Part shown: piece after piece, positions 1 to 6,993 of the stretch | How the letters are laid out: each line of letters begins with the position of its first letter | Position numbering within the stretch: the stretch's first letter is position 1 | NCBI GenBank assembly: GCA_032160945.1 | Contig: JAVHTL010000077.1 | DNA from: Fervidibacter sp032160945 | GTDB taxonomy: Bacteria; Armatimonadota; Fervidibacteria; Fervidibacterales; Fervidibacteraceae | Strand: one strand, 5' to 3' | Length of the DNA: 15,629 nucleotides | Notes under the pieces: generated by a model | What the model was told of the DNA's origin: nothing | Databases searched by the model: none | The model's input: the letters and a program-made list of their open reading frames with translations, nothing else | Made by a program: the position numbers and the translations under genes

Positions 1-26
1 GTGGTTGCTCCTTGTTGCCCGTCCTC

Positions 27-61
27 TGACAGCACGGGAAGTGGTATGCGGTGCGCTGTCA
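27..61. repeat. Inverted repeat near window start
   Basis: TGACAGC at 27-33 pairs perfectly with GCTGTCA at 55-61 across a 21-base loop. The short direct repeat CGGGAAG occurs at 35-41 and again at 65-71. The stretch lies upstream of the GH2 gene and next to the repeat-family terminus at 89-103, so it may be the remains of an interspersed repeat. No coding capacity is evident. Confidence 0.35.
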
Positions 62-88
62 CGACGGGAAGGGACGCAGGAATTTGAG

Positions 89-103
89 CTGCGTAACTCC
101 TAG
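89..103 (+). repeat. Terminus of the dispersed hairpin-repeat family (fragment)
   Basis: The 14-mer CTGCGTAACTCCTA, followed by G, is identical to the outer end of the full element at 6914-6927 and, reverse-complemented, to the end of the copy at 8649-8663. Only the terminus is present here; the two hairpins are missing. It stops at the AGGTGG ribosome-binding site of the GH2 gene, so the repeat end lies within about a dozen bases of a start codon. Confidence 0.6.
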
Positions 104-107
104 GTGG
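102..107 (+). promoter_or_regulatory. Ribosome-binding site that sets the GH2 start
   Basis: AGGTGG lies six bases before ATG 114. The upstream in-frame GTG at 51 has no comparable site and would put a charged 21-residue extension in front of a good signal peptide, so 114 is preferred. Confidence 0.6.
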
Positions 108-113
108 AAAGCG

Positions 114-3100
114 ATGTTGTGGAGGTGGCTCATTGTGGCAACGATCACCGCTTCAGTATTGACAGGAATTGCAACAGCAAACAATTTTGTGCCGAGACCT
201 GAGCACCCGAGACCAGATTTTGAACGAACTCAATGGCTGAATTTGAACGGCTTTTGGGAATTCTCCTTTGACCCCAATGATGTTGGCACCAACGAACGCT
301 GGTTTACCCCCAATGCAAAATCTTTTCCGCTCCGCATTGTCGTCCCCTTTCCTTGGGAGAGCAAACTCAGCGGGATTGAACGCAAAGATTACAAAGGCAT
401 TGCTTGGTATCGGCGGAATTTTGTCGTCCCGAAAGAATGGCAAGGTAAGCGAATTTGGCTTTGCTTCGGCGCAGTTGACTGGCACGCAACAGTCTGGCTC
501 AACGGCGAAAAAGTTGGCGAGCACGAAGGTGGCTACAGTGAATTTCGCTTTGATGTCACGGACAAGGTGCGCTTCGGTGAACCCAACTTGCTTGTCGTCC
601 GAGTTGCTGACTTTACCGACCACGAAACACCCATTGGCAAGCAGGTTGAATGGTGGTATACGAGCACGAGCGGAATTTGGCAAACGGTTCGGCTTGAAGC
701 GACCGGGCAAGTTTGCACCAAAAAGTTTCTCATTATCCCGCTTGCCGACAAAAAACATGTGCCGACAGGTGAAGTGAAATTTGAAGTTTGGTTGGATTGG
801 GGCAAGGGACGAGAGAAGCAGGAAAGTGTAATCGTTGAAGTTCGGTCGCCAGAACGGAAGTTCCGAGCGGTGCAAACGAAAGTGACTGCAGGGCAGGAGC
901 AAGTGACTTTAACTGTTAAGGTCACCAACCCGCAGTTTTGGACACCCGATAATCCAGTGCTCTACAACGCCGAAATCGTCGTTTACTCTACACCCCGCAC
1001 CCCGCACTCCGCACTTGATATTATCCGCACTTACTTTGGAATTCGGACTGTCGCGTGGGGCAGGTATGCTGGCAGCCAACACAGTTTCGTTTTGCTTAAC
1101 GGCAAACCGATTTACATTCGCGGTGCCCTTGACCAATCTTTCAACCCAGACGGGATTTACACTGCCCCAAGCGACGAATTTTTGCGTCGCGACATAGAAC
1201 TGGCGAAGGCTGCTGGCTTCAACATGCTCCGAATTCACATCAAGGCTGAGGAGCCGCGCAAGTTGTATTGGGCTGATAAACTCGGCATGCTGATTCAGCA
1301 AGATGCCCCATGCTTTTACCGCATCTCCGAACGAGCCCGTCAAGTTTTTGAAAAGACGCTGCGAGATATGATTGAGCGCGATTTCAACCATCCAAGCATT
1401 TACTGTTGGACAGTGTTCAACGAGGAATGGGGCATTGGGAACTTGCGAACGGCACCGAAGGAGCATCGGGTTGATTGGGTGCTGAGGATGGTTGAACTTG
1501 TCCGACAACTTGACCCGACAAGGCTCGTGCAGGACAACACAGGTTGGTCTCATCTTGTCACCGACTTGAACTCTTTCCACTGGTATGGTCGCGATGTTGA
1601 TGGGTTCCGGGAGCATTATCGGCGCATAAACGACGAGCGAATTAAACCGGGCGACGATTGGAACTATATTGCTGGCTACAAACAAAGGGGCGAGCCGTTC
1701 GTCAATAACGAGTTCGGCTATGTCGGTGCTGGTGACGGCGACAGCGATTGGAGTTGGGGCAATTTGTTCGTCGTGAACGCAATGAGAAGTTGCGACAAAC
1801 TCGTCGGTTACACTTACACCGAGTTAACGGACATTGAATGGGAGCACAACGGCGTTTACAATTACGACCGTTCACCTAAGGAGTTCGGCTACGATTTTTG
1901 GGCACCGGGCATGACGGTGCGAGATGTTTTTGCTGAGGATTTCCTCGTGCTTGATGTGCCCGCCATCAAATACGCCAAACCCGGTGAGCGTGTGAAAGTC
2001 CCTGTTCTGTTCAGCCACATGAGTGGAAGGCACGAAACTGGGTTGACGCTCAAGTGGCAAATTCGTTGGCTTGACAGGTTTGGAAACATGCACGAAGGTA
2101 AAATCCAATCGCGCAAGTGTCCCAAGACGCCAGCATACAAACTCACATCACTCGGCGAAATTTCGTTTGCGTTGCCGAATGAGCCGTCCTTTGCAACGCT
2201 TGTCGCTTGGCTTGAAGACGCGAGAGGTAAGCGTTTTCACATCAACTACACTCAATGGTGGGTTAGGGGAGAACAAAGTTTGCCTCGCACAGAACTCATT
2301 GACAAAACGACATTGGCTTTACGGTTCTCGCCAAACGACTGGGCAGAAAGCAAATTCAGCGAACTTGACATGCCTGAAGTCCCCATTGATGGCAAGCATT
2401 ATGGGCGTGGACATGGATTTGTTGAATATCGGTTGAAATTGCCCGAGGGCATGGATTTGAGCAAGGCACAAGTGATCACTCTCATTTGTGAAGTCGCAGC
2501 GAAAGCGGGACGAGAGAAAATTGATTGGGCGGAACGAGTTAATCCGCAGGATTACCCGCAAACGGATGTCAAGAAGTTCCCGACGACCGTTGAAGTTTCG
2601 TTTAACGGGGTGAAAGTCGCGACTTGGAACTTGTCCGATGACCCTGCCGATGCGCGTGGTGTGCTCTCTCATTGGCGTGGAATTGAAAGAGGCTCCTACG
2701 GCTACCTGATGAAAGTGGAGGTCAACCTGAATTCACCAGAAGGCATTGCAATTGTCAACCGCTGGCGTGAAACGGGACAGTTGGTCATCAGGTTCACCGT
2801 CCCTTGGAACGCTGTCCATCGCGGTGGCATCGCGATTTACGGCGAGACGATGGGGTGCTACCCAGTTGAGCCGACAATTTTGCTGAAGTTCGCCGAACCG
2901 TTGCCTTTGCCTGCAAGTTGGAAGTCGGACGAAGCCATCGCTATTGACACCTTCCGAGAAAAGTTGCAAGCGGTCTTGCCATCGGCTCTGCGAGGAGAAA
3001 CTCAATGGCGTTACACGACCGAGATGCCACCAGCGAATTGGATGCAACCTGATTTTGACGACAGCAGTTGGAAAGTCGGGGTTGCAGGTTTCGGTCGGCA

Positions 3101-3413
3101 TGGAACTCCGGGCGCAATTGTGCGGACAGAGTGGACAACGAGCGACATTTGGTTGCGGACGAAATTCGTTATGCCCAAATTGTCGCCTGACAGCGTTGTT
3201 TGGCTTGAAGTTCACCACGACGAAGACTGCGAAATTTACATCAACGGCAAATTGCTTTGGCGCGAAGGCGGTTACCTGAATCGCTACAAAATGGTTCGCT
3301 TGAAACCCGAACAAATTGCCTTATTCCGAGAAGGCGAAAACACCATCGCCGTCCACTGCCGCCAAACTATTGGTGGGCAGTTTGTTGATGTGGGTTGTAA
3401 CTTATCGCCTTAA
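114..3413 (+). CDS. Secreted glycoside hydrolase family 2 enzyme (beta-galactosidase/beta-glucuronidase-like), extra C-terminal jelly-roll domain
   Basis: 1,099-residue retaining glycosidase, probably exported and acting on plant-type oligo- or polysaccharide. It starts with a signal peptide (MLWRWLIVATITASVLTG, cleavage near residue 24). The GH2 sugar-binding jelly roll spans about 30-200, the Ig-like domain about 205-325, and the TIM barrel begins near 330 (LLNGKPIYIRG). The acid/base is Glu437 in WTVFNEEWG and the nucleophile is Glu533 in VNNEFGY, so both GH2 catalytic residues are present. The protein is longer than simple GH2 enzymes. Near 965-1090 it carries a further galactose-binding-like fold (DFDDSSW, then CEIYINGKLLW), likely a carbohydrate-binding module. 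Residues 293-300 are encoded by a heptamer tandem repeat. The exact substrate cannot be read from sequence: GH2 covers beta-galactosidases, glucuronidases, mannosidases and others. It is monocistronic, with no sugar transporter beside it. Confidence 0.9.
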   Translation: MLWRWLIVATITASVLTGIATANNFVPRPEHPRPDFERTQWLNLNGFWEFSFDPNDVGTNERWFTPNAKSFPLRIVVPFPWESKLSGIERKDYKGIAWYRRNFVVPKEWQGKRIWLCFGAVDWHATVWLNGEKVGEHEGGYSEFRFDVTDKVRFGEPNLLVVRVADFTDHETPIGKQVEWWYTSTSGIWQTVRLEATGQVCTKKFLIIPLADKKHVPTGEVKFEVWLDWGKGREKQESVIVEVRSPERKFRAVQTKVTAGQEQVTLTVKVTNPQFWTPDNPVLYNAEIVVYSTPRTPHSALDIIRTYFGIRTVAWGRYAGSQHSFVLLNGKPIYIRGALDQSFNPDGIYTAPSDEFLRRDIELAKAAGFNMLRIHIKAEEPRKLYWADKLGMLIQQDAPCFYRISERARQVFEKTLRDMIERDFNHPSIYCWTVFNEEWGIGNLRTAPKEHRVDWVLRMVELVRQLDPTRLVQDNTGWSHLVTDLNSFHWYGRDVDGFREHYRRINDERIKPGDDWNYIAGYKQRGEPFVNNEFGYVGAGDGDSDWSWGNLFVVNAMRSCDKLVGYTYTELTDIEWEHNGVYNYDRSPKEFGYDFWAPGMTVRDVFAEDFLVLDVPAIKYAKPGERVKVPVLFSHMSGRHETGLTLKWQIRWLDRFGNMHEGKIQSRKCPKTPAYKLTSLGEISFALPNEPSFATLVAWLEDARGKRFHINYTQWWVRGEQSLPRTELIDKTTLALRFSPNDWAESKFSELDMPEVPIDGKHYGRGHGFVEYRLKLPEGMDLSKAQVITLICEVAAKAGREKIDWAERVNPQDYPQTDVKKFPTTVEVSFNGVKVATWNLSDDPADARGVLSHWRGIERGSYGYLMKVEVNLNSPEGIAIVNRWRETGQLVIRFTVPWNAVHRGGIAIYGETMGCYPVEPTILLKFAEPLPLPASWKSDEAIAIDTFREKLQAVLPSALRGETQWRYTTEMPPANWMQPDFDDSSWKVGVAGFGRHGTPGAIVRTEWTTSDIWLRTKFVMPKLSPDSVVWLEVHHDEDCEIYINGKLLWREGGYLNRYKMVRLKPEQIALFREGENTIAVHCRQTIGGQFVDVGCNLSP
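992..1012 (+). repeat. Intragenic heptamer tandem array (3 units)
   Basis: Three contiguous 7-base units (ACCCCGC, ACCCCGC, ACTCCGC) inside the GH2 gene. Their 21 bases are exactly seven codons, so the frame is kept. They encode a Pro/Thr/Ser-rich stretch (TPRTPHSA) at the edge of the Ig-like domain, between the strands ending EIVVY and beginning RTYFGIRTV. Confidence 0.65.
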
Positions 3414-3578
3414 CTTTCCCGTTGACATTAACCTGCTAAAGCAATGTGCTGTCCCTGTCAAAGACGATTTAGTGCAACTTTTCTGGGCAAGATTTAGGGG
3501 TTAAAATTGTTGGCGAGGAAATTCATCTTGGAATTCTCGCAACACAGCAGAGACAAAAGTTGAAGGGAGCGAAGGAAA
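3414..3578 (+). promoter_or_regulatory. Intergenic leader before the sdhB run, weak promoter candidates
   Basis: A 165-base gap. A perfect -35-like TTGACA lies at 3422-3427, but 17 bases on there is only TGTGCT. A good -10-like TAAAAT lies at 3502-3507 but lacks a good -35. GGGAG at 3565-3569 is the ribosome-binding site for sdhB. Some promoter must be here because the GH2 gene ends just upstream, but neither candidate is convincing. No terminator hairpin was found after the GH2 gene. Confidence 0.3.
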
Positions 3579-4310
3579 ATGCTTGTCAAGGTTCGCATTG
3601 TTAGGTTTGACCCTGAAAAGGACAGCAAACGATACTGGCAAGACTTTGAAGTTGAAGCCGAGCCTACTGACCGGGTTTTGGATGTGCTTCACTACATCCG
3701 TGATGACATAGACGGGACTTTGGCATTTCGCCGCTCATGCGGGCATGGAATTTGCGGTTCAGATGCCATGGTCATCAACGGCAAAAACAGGTTGGCTTGC
3801 AAAACTTTGGTGAAGGAATTGAAGCAACCCATCACTGTTGAACCCTTGCGGGGCTTTCGTGTCATAAAAGACCTTGTCGTTGACATGGAGACTTTCTTCG
3901 CTAAGTATCGCATTGTCATGCCTTACCTTGTAAACAACGAACCGCCACCGAAAACCGAGCGTTTGCAATCACCTGAAGAAAGGGAACGGTTTGACGACAC
4001 CACAAAGTGTATTCTTTGTGCTTGCTGCACAACGAGTTGCCCAGTCTTTTGGGCTAACGGCCAATATCTTGGACCTGCTGCCCTTGTTGCTGCCCACCGC
4101 TTCGTTTTTGACAGCCGAGACCGAAACGCTTATCAAAGGCTGAAAATATTGGCTCAGTATGGTGGCGTTTTCACTTGCAGGACAACTTTCAACTGCGTTG
4201 ATGCTTGCCCTCGTGGCATCAATGTCACGAAGGCAATTTTGGAACTCAGGCAAGCAATTTTGACGGGCGAAACTCCACAACCTGTTGAGCCTTCTTTTGC
4301 CGAAAGGTGA
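3579..4310 (+). CDS. sdhB: Succinate dehydrogenase/fumarate reductase iron-sulfur subunit
   Basis: 243 residues, normal for the family. This subunit of respiratory complex II passes electrons from the flavoprotein to the membrane quinone site. The N-terminal plant-type ferredoxin fold has the [2Fe-2S] ligands Cys54, Cys59, Asp62 and Cys74 (SCGHGICGSD...LAC); Asp at the third position is also found in E. coli SdhB. The C-terminal domain has CILCACCTTSCP (Cys144, 147, 150, 154) and CRTTFNCVDACP (Cys200, 206, 210). By family precedent Cys144/147/150/210 hold [4Fe-4S] and Cys154/200/206 hold [3Fe-4S]. The wording GPAALVAAHRFVFDSRD and CRTTFNC resembles actinobacterial SdhB. ATG 3579 follows GGGAG with a nine-base gap. 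Oddly, no sdhA or membrane-anchor gene is adjacent; instead it leads a tight run with a small unknown gene and mrdA. A FrdB role is possible. Confidence 0.93.
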   Translation: MLVKVRIVRFDPEKDSKRYWQDFEVEAEPTDRVLDVLHYIRDDIDGTLAFRRSCGHGICGSDAMVINGKNRLACKTLVKELKQPITVEPLRGFRVIKDLVVDMETFFAKYRIVMPYLVNNEPPPKTERLQSPEERERFDDTTKCILCACCTTSCPVFWANGQYLGPAALVAAHRFVFDSRDRNAYQRLKILAQYGGVFTCRTTFNCVDACPRGINVTKAILELRQAILTGETPQPVEPSFAER

Positions 4311-4316
4311 CTTTGA

Positions 4317-4571
4317 ATGAAAATGAAGGGGAGCAGTATGCCACGAGAAAAAGCAATAGAAGAGCAAGTGGAAAACATGCGCAAGAAACTGAATGAAGCG
4401 GGCGTTAAAGTCCTTTCAGGTAATTGGGGTGGCAAAGGTGGCATTGCTCGCTACAAAGGTCAATGGCTTGTGGTTATGGACAGACATTTGCCCGTCTCAA
4501 TGAAGTTCCGACTTTTGCAAACCATGTATCAGATTTTGACCCCTGAAAGCACAGATGAAGAAGGTGCGTGA
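4317..4571 (+). CDS. Small conserved-looking protein of unknown function
   Basis: 84 residues, no signal peptide, membrane segment or cysteine. The first part (PREKAIEEQVENMRKKLNEA) is a charged amphipathic helix. The core GGIARYKGQWLVVMDRHLP looks like two beta strands ending in an Asp-Arg, followed by a helix (MKFRLLQTMYQIL) and an acidic tail. I recall bacterial small hypothetical proteins with a similar G-G-x-x-R-x-[KR]-G ... D-[RK] core, but cannot name a family. Two starts are plausible: ATG 4317, with AAAGGTGA overlapping the sdhB stop and a six-base gap, or ATG 4338 with AAGGGGAG four bases upstream (77 residues). It lies six bases after sdhB and six bases before mrdA, so it is almost certainly co-transcribed with both. 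Confidence 0.8.
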   Translation: MKMKGSSMPREKAIEEQVENMRKKLNEAGVKVLSGNWGGKGGIARYKGQWLVVMDRHLPVSMKFRLLQTMYQILTPESTDEEGA

Positions 4572-4577
4572 GGGGAT

Positions 4578-6347
4578 ATGGAAGAGCGAAAACCGGAAGT
4601 TCCCATCGGTAGGTGGCGATTTTGTCTTTTTTGTGTTATTAGTGTGGCTTCAGTCTTTATCGCGAGACTTTGGTGGCTGCAGATTTATCAAGGCAAGCAA
4701 TTGGGGGAAAAGGCTCAAAGTAGGTGCTTGAGAGCCATTGTCACAAAAGCGCCAAGAGGTCAAATCCTTGACCGAAACGGTAAAATTCTCGCCACCAATC
4801 AACCATCTTTCACCATAGCACTTTTCCCTGCGGAGTTTTCAACGGACAGCGCCAACCCTGAGAAAATTTGCCGAATAATCGGGATACCAAGAAGGGTTCT
4901 TGACGATGCTGCTGTCAAGATTAAAGCCAACAAAGTGCCACTATTTGAACCGATCCGATTGATTGTTGGGGCGAATTTTACAACTGTCACAAAAGTTTTT
5001 GAGTGGAGTTGGGAGTTGCCAGGGATTATCGTGTTTGAAGAGCCGTGCAGGCTTTACCCTTACGGAAAACTCGCAGCCCATGTGCTTGGTCATGTCGGAG
5101 CAGTTACGGAAGAAGAACTAAAGCAGCGAAAGGATTTGGAACTTTTTGACTGGACGGGAAAGTTAGGTTTGGAGCGAGTTTATGACAGGTTTTTGCAAGG
5201 CAAAAATGGGCGTGAAGTTGTTGAAGTTGATGCAAGAGGTGAGTTTGTCAGGAGACTTAAGCGTGAACTGGCACAACCTGGTCAAACTCTGGTGATTACG
5301 CTTGACGCGGATTTGCAAAAAGTCGCAGAAGAGTCAATGCGAGGTAAAAGAGGTTCTGTCGTCGCTTTAGACCCCAAAACTGGCGAGGTTTTGGTGATGG
5401 TTTCTTCGCCGACTTTTGACCCCAACTGGTTTAGCAAAGGCATTAAACCCCAACTTTGGCAATGGCTCATCTCCCACAAGGCTCATCCGTTGCAAAACCG
5501 AGCAATCTCAACTGCTCACCCACCAGGTTCTACTTTCAAAGTTGTGACCGCTGTTGCTGCCTTGCTTAATGGCAAAGCGTCTTTGAAAACTCACATAAAC
5601 TGCAACGGCGGTCGCATGGTTGGTCGTCGCTTTTTCCGGTGTTGGCGAAGGCACGGAACTGTTGACTTGACAAAAGCGATCGGTCAATCTTGTGACACTT
5701 ACTTTTACACTCTCGGTCTTGATGTCGGTCCGGACAAGTTGGCTCAAATCGCTTCATTAATGGGTTTGGGAGCAAAAACAGGAGTTGACTTGCCGGGTGA
5801 GAGCAAAGGTGTTTTACCGACACCGAGATGGAAGCGGGAGCGATACAGAGAGCGCTGGTATGGCGGCGACACCGCAAACATGTCAATAGGGCAAGGCTAC
5901 CTTTCAGCAACGCCGATTCAAATGGCTTTAGTTGCTTGCTCCATTTCAAACAACGGCGTCATTTACCGACCCCATCTTGTCAAGGAAATAAGAGGCAGCA
6001 ATGGGCGAATTTTGAAAAGAGTGCGCCCTGAGGTTCTTCACCGCATTGATGCACCAGTCTCTGTTTGGAATGCTGTCAAGCAAGGCATGATGGCTGCCGT
6101 TTACGGTTCAGGTGGCACTGCCCGTTTGTTGGCGGATCTGCCCATAAAAGTCGCAGGCAAAACCGGCTCGTCTCAGCACCGTAAGGGTGCAAAAACTCAT
6201 GCTTGGTTCATTGCCTTCGCACCTGCCGATAACCCGCAAATAGCCTTGTGCGTAATGGTTGAGGAAGCGGGGCATGGAGGAGAAGTTGCTGTCCCAATTG
6301 CGAAACAACTTCTTCAAGCCTTCGCAGCAAAGTTGCAAAACCGATGA
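4578..6347 (+). CDS. mrdA: Penicillin-binding protein 2, peptidoglycan D,D-transpeptidase
   Basis: 589 residues. Class B PBP that cross-links peptidoglycan during lateral wall growth with RodA and the Rod complex. It has one membrane anchor (about 14-34) with most of the protein outside the membrane. The dimerisation domain carries the RGQILDRNG motif (60-68). The transpeptidase domain has the catalytic Ser318 in STFK (Lys321), the second motif S371-C-D (the SxD form seen in PBP2 rather than the SxN of PBP3), and K528-T-G-S followed by HAWFIAFAP. Length and motif order are normal, and the C-terminal PASTA repeats of some class B PBPs are absent. ATG 4578 comes six bases after the preceding stop, with GAGGGGA just upstream at a short two-base gap. 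The usual partner genes (rodA, mreBCD) are not adjacent. PBP2 rather than FtsI is inferred from the SxD motif and the DRNG-type N-terminus. Confidence 0.9.
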   Translation: MEERKPEVPIGRWRFCLFCVISVASVFIARLWWLQIYQGKQLGEKAQSRCLRAIVTKAPRGQILDRNGKILATNQPSFTIALFPAEFSTDSANPEKICRIIGIPRRVLDDAAVKIKANKVPLFEPIRLIVGANFTTVTKVFEWSWELPGIIVFEEPCRLYPYGKLAAHVLGHVGAVTEEELKQRKDLELFDWTGKLGLERVYDRFLQGKNGREVVEVDARGEFVRRLKRELAQPGQTLVITLDADLQKVAEESMRGKRGSVVALDPKTGEVLVMVSSPTFDPNWFSKGIKPQLWQWLISHKAHPLQNRAISTAHPPGSTFKVVTAVAALLNGKASLKTHINCNGGRMVGRRFFRCWRRHGTVDLTKAIGQSCDTYFYTLGLDVGPDKLAQIASLMGLGAKTGVDLPGESKGVLPTPRWKRERYRERWYGGDTANMSIGQGYLSATPIQMALVACSISNNGVIYRPHLVKEIRGSNGRILKRVRPEVLHRIDAPVSVWNAVKQGMMAAVYGSGGTARLLADLPIKVAGKTGSSQHRKGAKTHAWFIAFAPADNPQIALCVMVEEAGHGGEVAVPIAKQLLQAFAAKLQNR

Positions 6348-6406
6348 TACCGTCCAACAATTTGAAAGGCAAATTCCCGCTAAAGCGAAAGGAGGGACTT
6401 TTTGTT

Positions 6407-6668
6407 ATGCCTAAAAAGCGAAGGAAAGACCGAATTTGGACGGATGAAGAATGGCGGCAAGCCGTTGAGAGATCAATCGCTTTGATTCGTGAAGCGCAAG
6501 AGAAGGCAAAAACGATGCTATGATGAGTTCTCTGAATGGTGGCGCAAATACGGAGCCGTTAAAGGTGGAGGTGCTTACGAAGCCTTGCTTGAAATGCGGG
6601 AGGCGATGAGAGGATGGGACAGCAAACCGAAACGAAAGAGCAAATCCAAGAAAATAGGTTTGTCTTGA
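6407..6668 (+). pseudogene. Frameshifted small gene, possibly the antitoxin partner of the PIN scrap
   Basis: A strong AGGAGG (6390-6395) precedes ATG 6407. That frame gives 38 residues (MPKKRRKDRIWTDEEWRQAV...) and stops at TGA 6521-6523. From about 6513 the +1 frame continues as coherent, similarly charged helical protein (YDEFSEWWRKYGAV ... EALLEMREAMRGW ... KPKRKSKSKK) to TGA 6666-6668. Removing one A from the five-A run at 6508-6512 would join the two parts into an 86-residue protein. I do not recognise the family. Its basic, helical, Trp-rich nature and its position before a PIN-domain remnant make an antitoxin-like role possible but unproven. A sequencing indel, a true pseudogene, or a genuine 38-residue peptide are all open. 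Confidence 0.5.
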
Positions 6669-6788
6669 ACTCACTTTTGGACAGCCGACAAAAGGCTTTA
6701 CGAGTTTTTGGTTCGCACAAAGTTTTCAAAAGTGTTGCGAGTGGGATGGATCGGAGACTACAAATCTCTCAAGGGTTTTGCAAATTAA
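6669..6788 (+). pseudogene. C-terminal remnant of a PIN-domain (VapC-like) toxin
   Basis: Directly after TGA 6666-6668, in the same frame, the DNA reads about 39 residues to TAA 6786-6788. It includes THFWTADKRLYEFL and VGWIGDYKSL. The pattern [FL]-W-T-A-D-x-R-L-Y, then about 15 residues, then W-[IL]-G-D-Y is typical of the C-terminal end of PIN-domain ribonuclease toxins. The Asp of TAD falls where the late acidic active-site residue of PIN domains is expected. No start codon, ribosome-binding site or N-terminal PIN acidic residues are present, so roughly the first 100 residues are missing. The hairpin repeat begins six bases after its stop. The identification rests on motif memory over a short segment. 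Confidence 0.45.
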
Positions 6789-6793
6789 ATTGG

Positions 6794-6928
6794 TAGGACT
6801 TACGCAGTTGATGTCATTTTGTGTAGGGGCGGACGATAGTCTGCCCGAAAACATCTTTCGTAAGGGGTTAAAACCGTCCCTGCGGGCGGCTTAGCAGCCG
6901 CCCCTACATCCAACTGCGTAACTCCTAA
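6794..6928 (+). repeat. Two-hairpin dispersed element, full copy
   Basis: A 135-base palindromic, non-coding element. The outer ends are an imperfect inverted repeat (TAGGACTTACGCAGTTG at the left; the right end, reverse-complemented, reads TTAGGAGTTACGCAGTTG). Inside this, TAGGGGCGG faces CCGCCCCTA. Hairpin A is GGGCGGAC (6827-6834), loop GATA, GTCTGCCC (6839-6846). Hairpin B is GGCGGC (6885-6890), loop TTAGCA, GCCGCC (6897-6902). Bases 6821-6928 match the copy at 8649-8756 in the opposite orientation at 100 of 108 positions by my count. With no transposase in sight it behaves like a MITE or REP-type sequence. Confidence 0.85.
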
Positions 6929-6942
6929 TTGGCTTGCAATTA

Positions 6943-6977
6943 CTCAACGCTCAACGCGCAACTCTCAACGCTCAACA
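6943..6977 (+). repeat. Heptanucleotide tandem array (5 units)
   Basis: Five contiguous 7-base units: CTCAACG, CTCAACG, CGCAACT, CTCAACG, CTCAACA. It starts 14 bases after the hairpin element and ends six bases before the aroKB ribosome-binding site, so it lies in the presumed 5' leader of aroKB. It resembles in style the heptameric short tandem repeats described in cyanobacteria, although the unit sequence differs. Confidence 0.75.
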
Positions 6978-6982
6978 ATTTT

Positions 6983-6988
6983 AGGTGA
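6983..6988 (+). promoter_or_regulatory. Ribosome-binding site that sets the aroKB start
   Basis: AGGTGA lies five bases before ATG 6994. The in-frame GTG 6985 and ATG 6988 overlap this site and are therefore unlikely starts. Confidence 0.6.
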
Positions 6989-6993
6989 TGCTC

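Noticed and set aside
51..113. GTG 51 as the GH2 start
   Set aside because: It adds 21 charged residues before a normal signal peptide, runs through a repeat terminus, and has no ribosome-binding site; ATG 114 has AGGTGG at six bases.
153..1685. Long reading frames antisense to the GH2 gene (for example 153-902 and 909-1685 on the minus strand)
   Set aside because: The sense frame has both catalytic motifs and domain order; the antisense translations show no recognisable motif and are by-products of its codon bias.
6508..6523. Programmed ribosomal frameshift in the small gene
   Set aside because: The required shift is +1, but there is no -1 slippery heptamer and no clear +1 signal; a five-A run is short for programmed slippage, so mutation or a sequencing indel is simpler.
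6614..6796. 60-residue + strand reading frame over the toxin remnant
   Set aside because: It is out of frame with the PIN-like motifs and has no credible start context; the neighbouring frame gives the meaningful translation.
6794..6928. Structured element as a riboswitch for aroKB
   Set aside because: A near-identical inverted copy downstream and a terminal fragment before an unrelated GH2 gene point to a dispersed repeat rather than a gene-specific sensor.
6943..6977. CRISPR-like array
   Set aside because: The units are seven bases with no spacers and no cas genes nearby; it is a simple tandem repeat.
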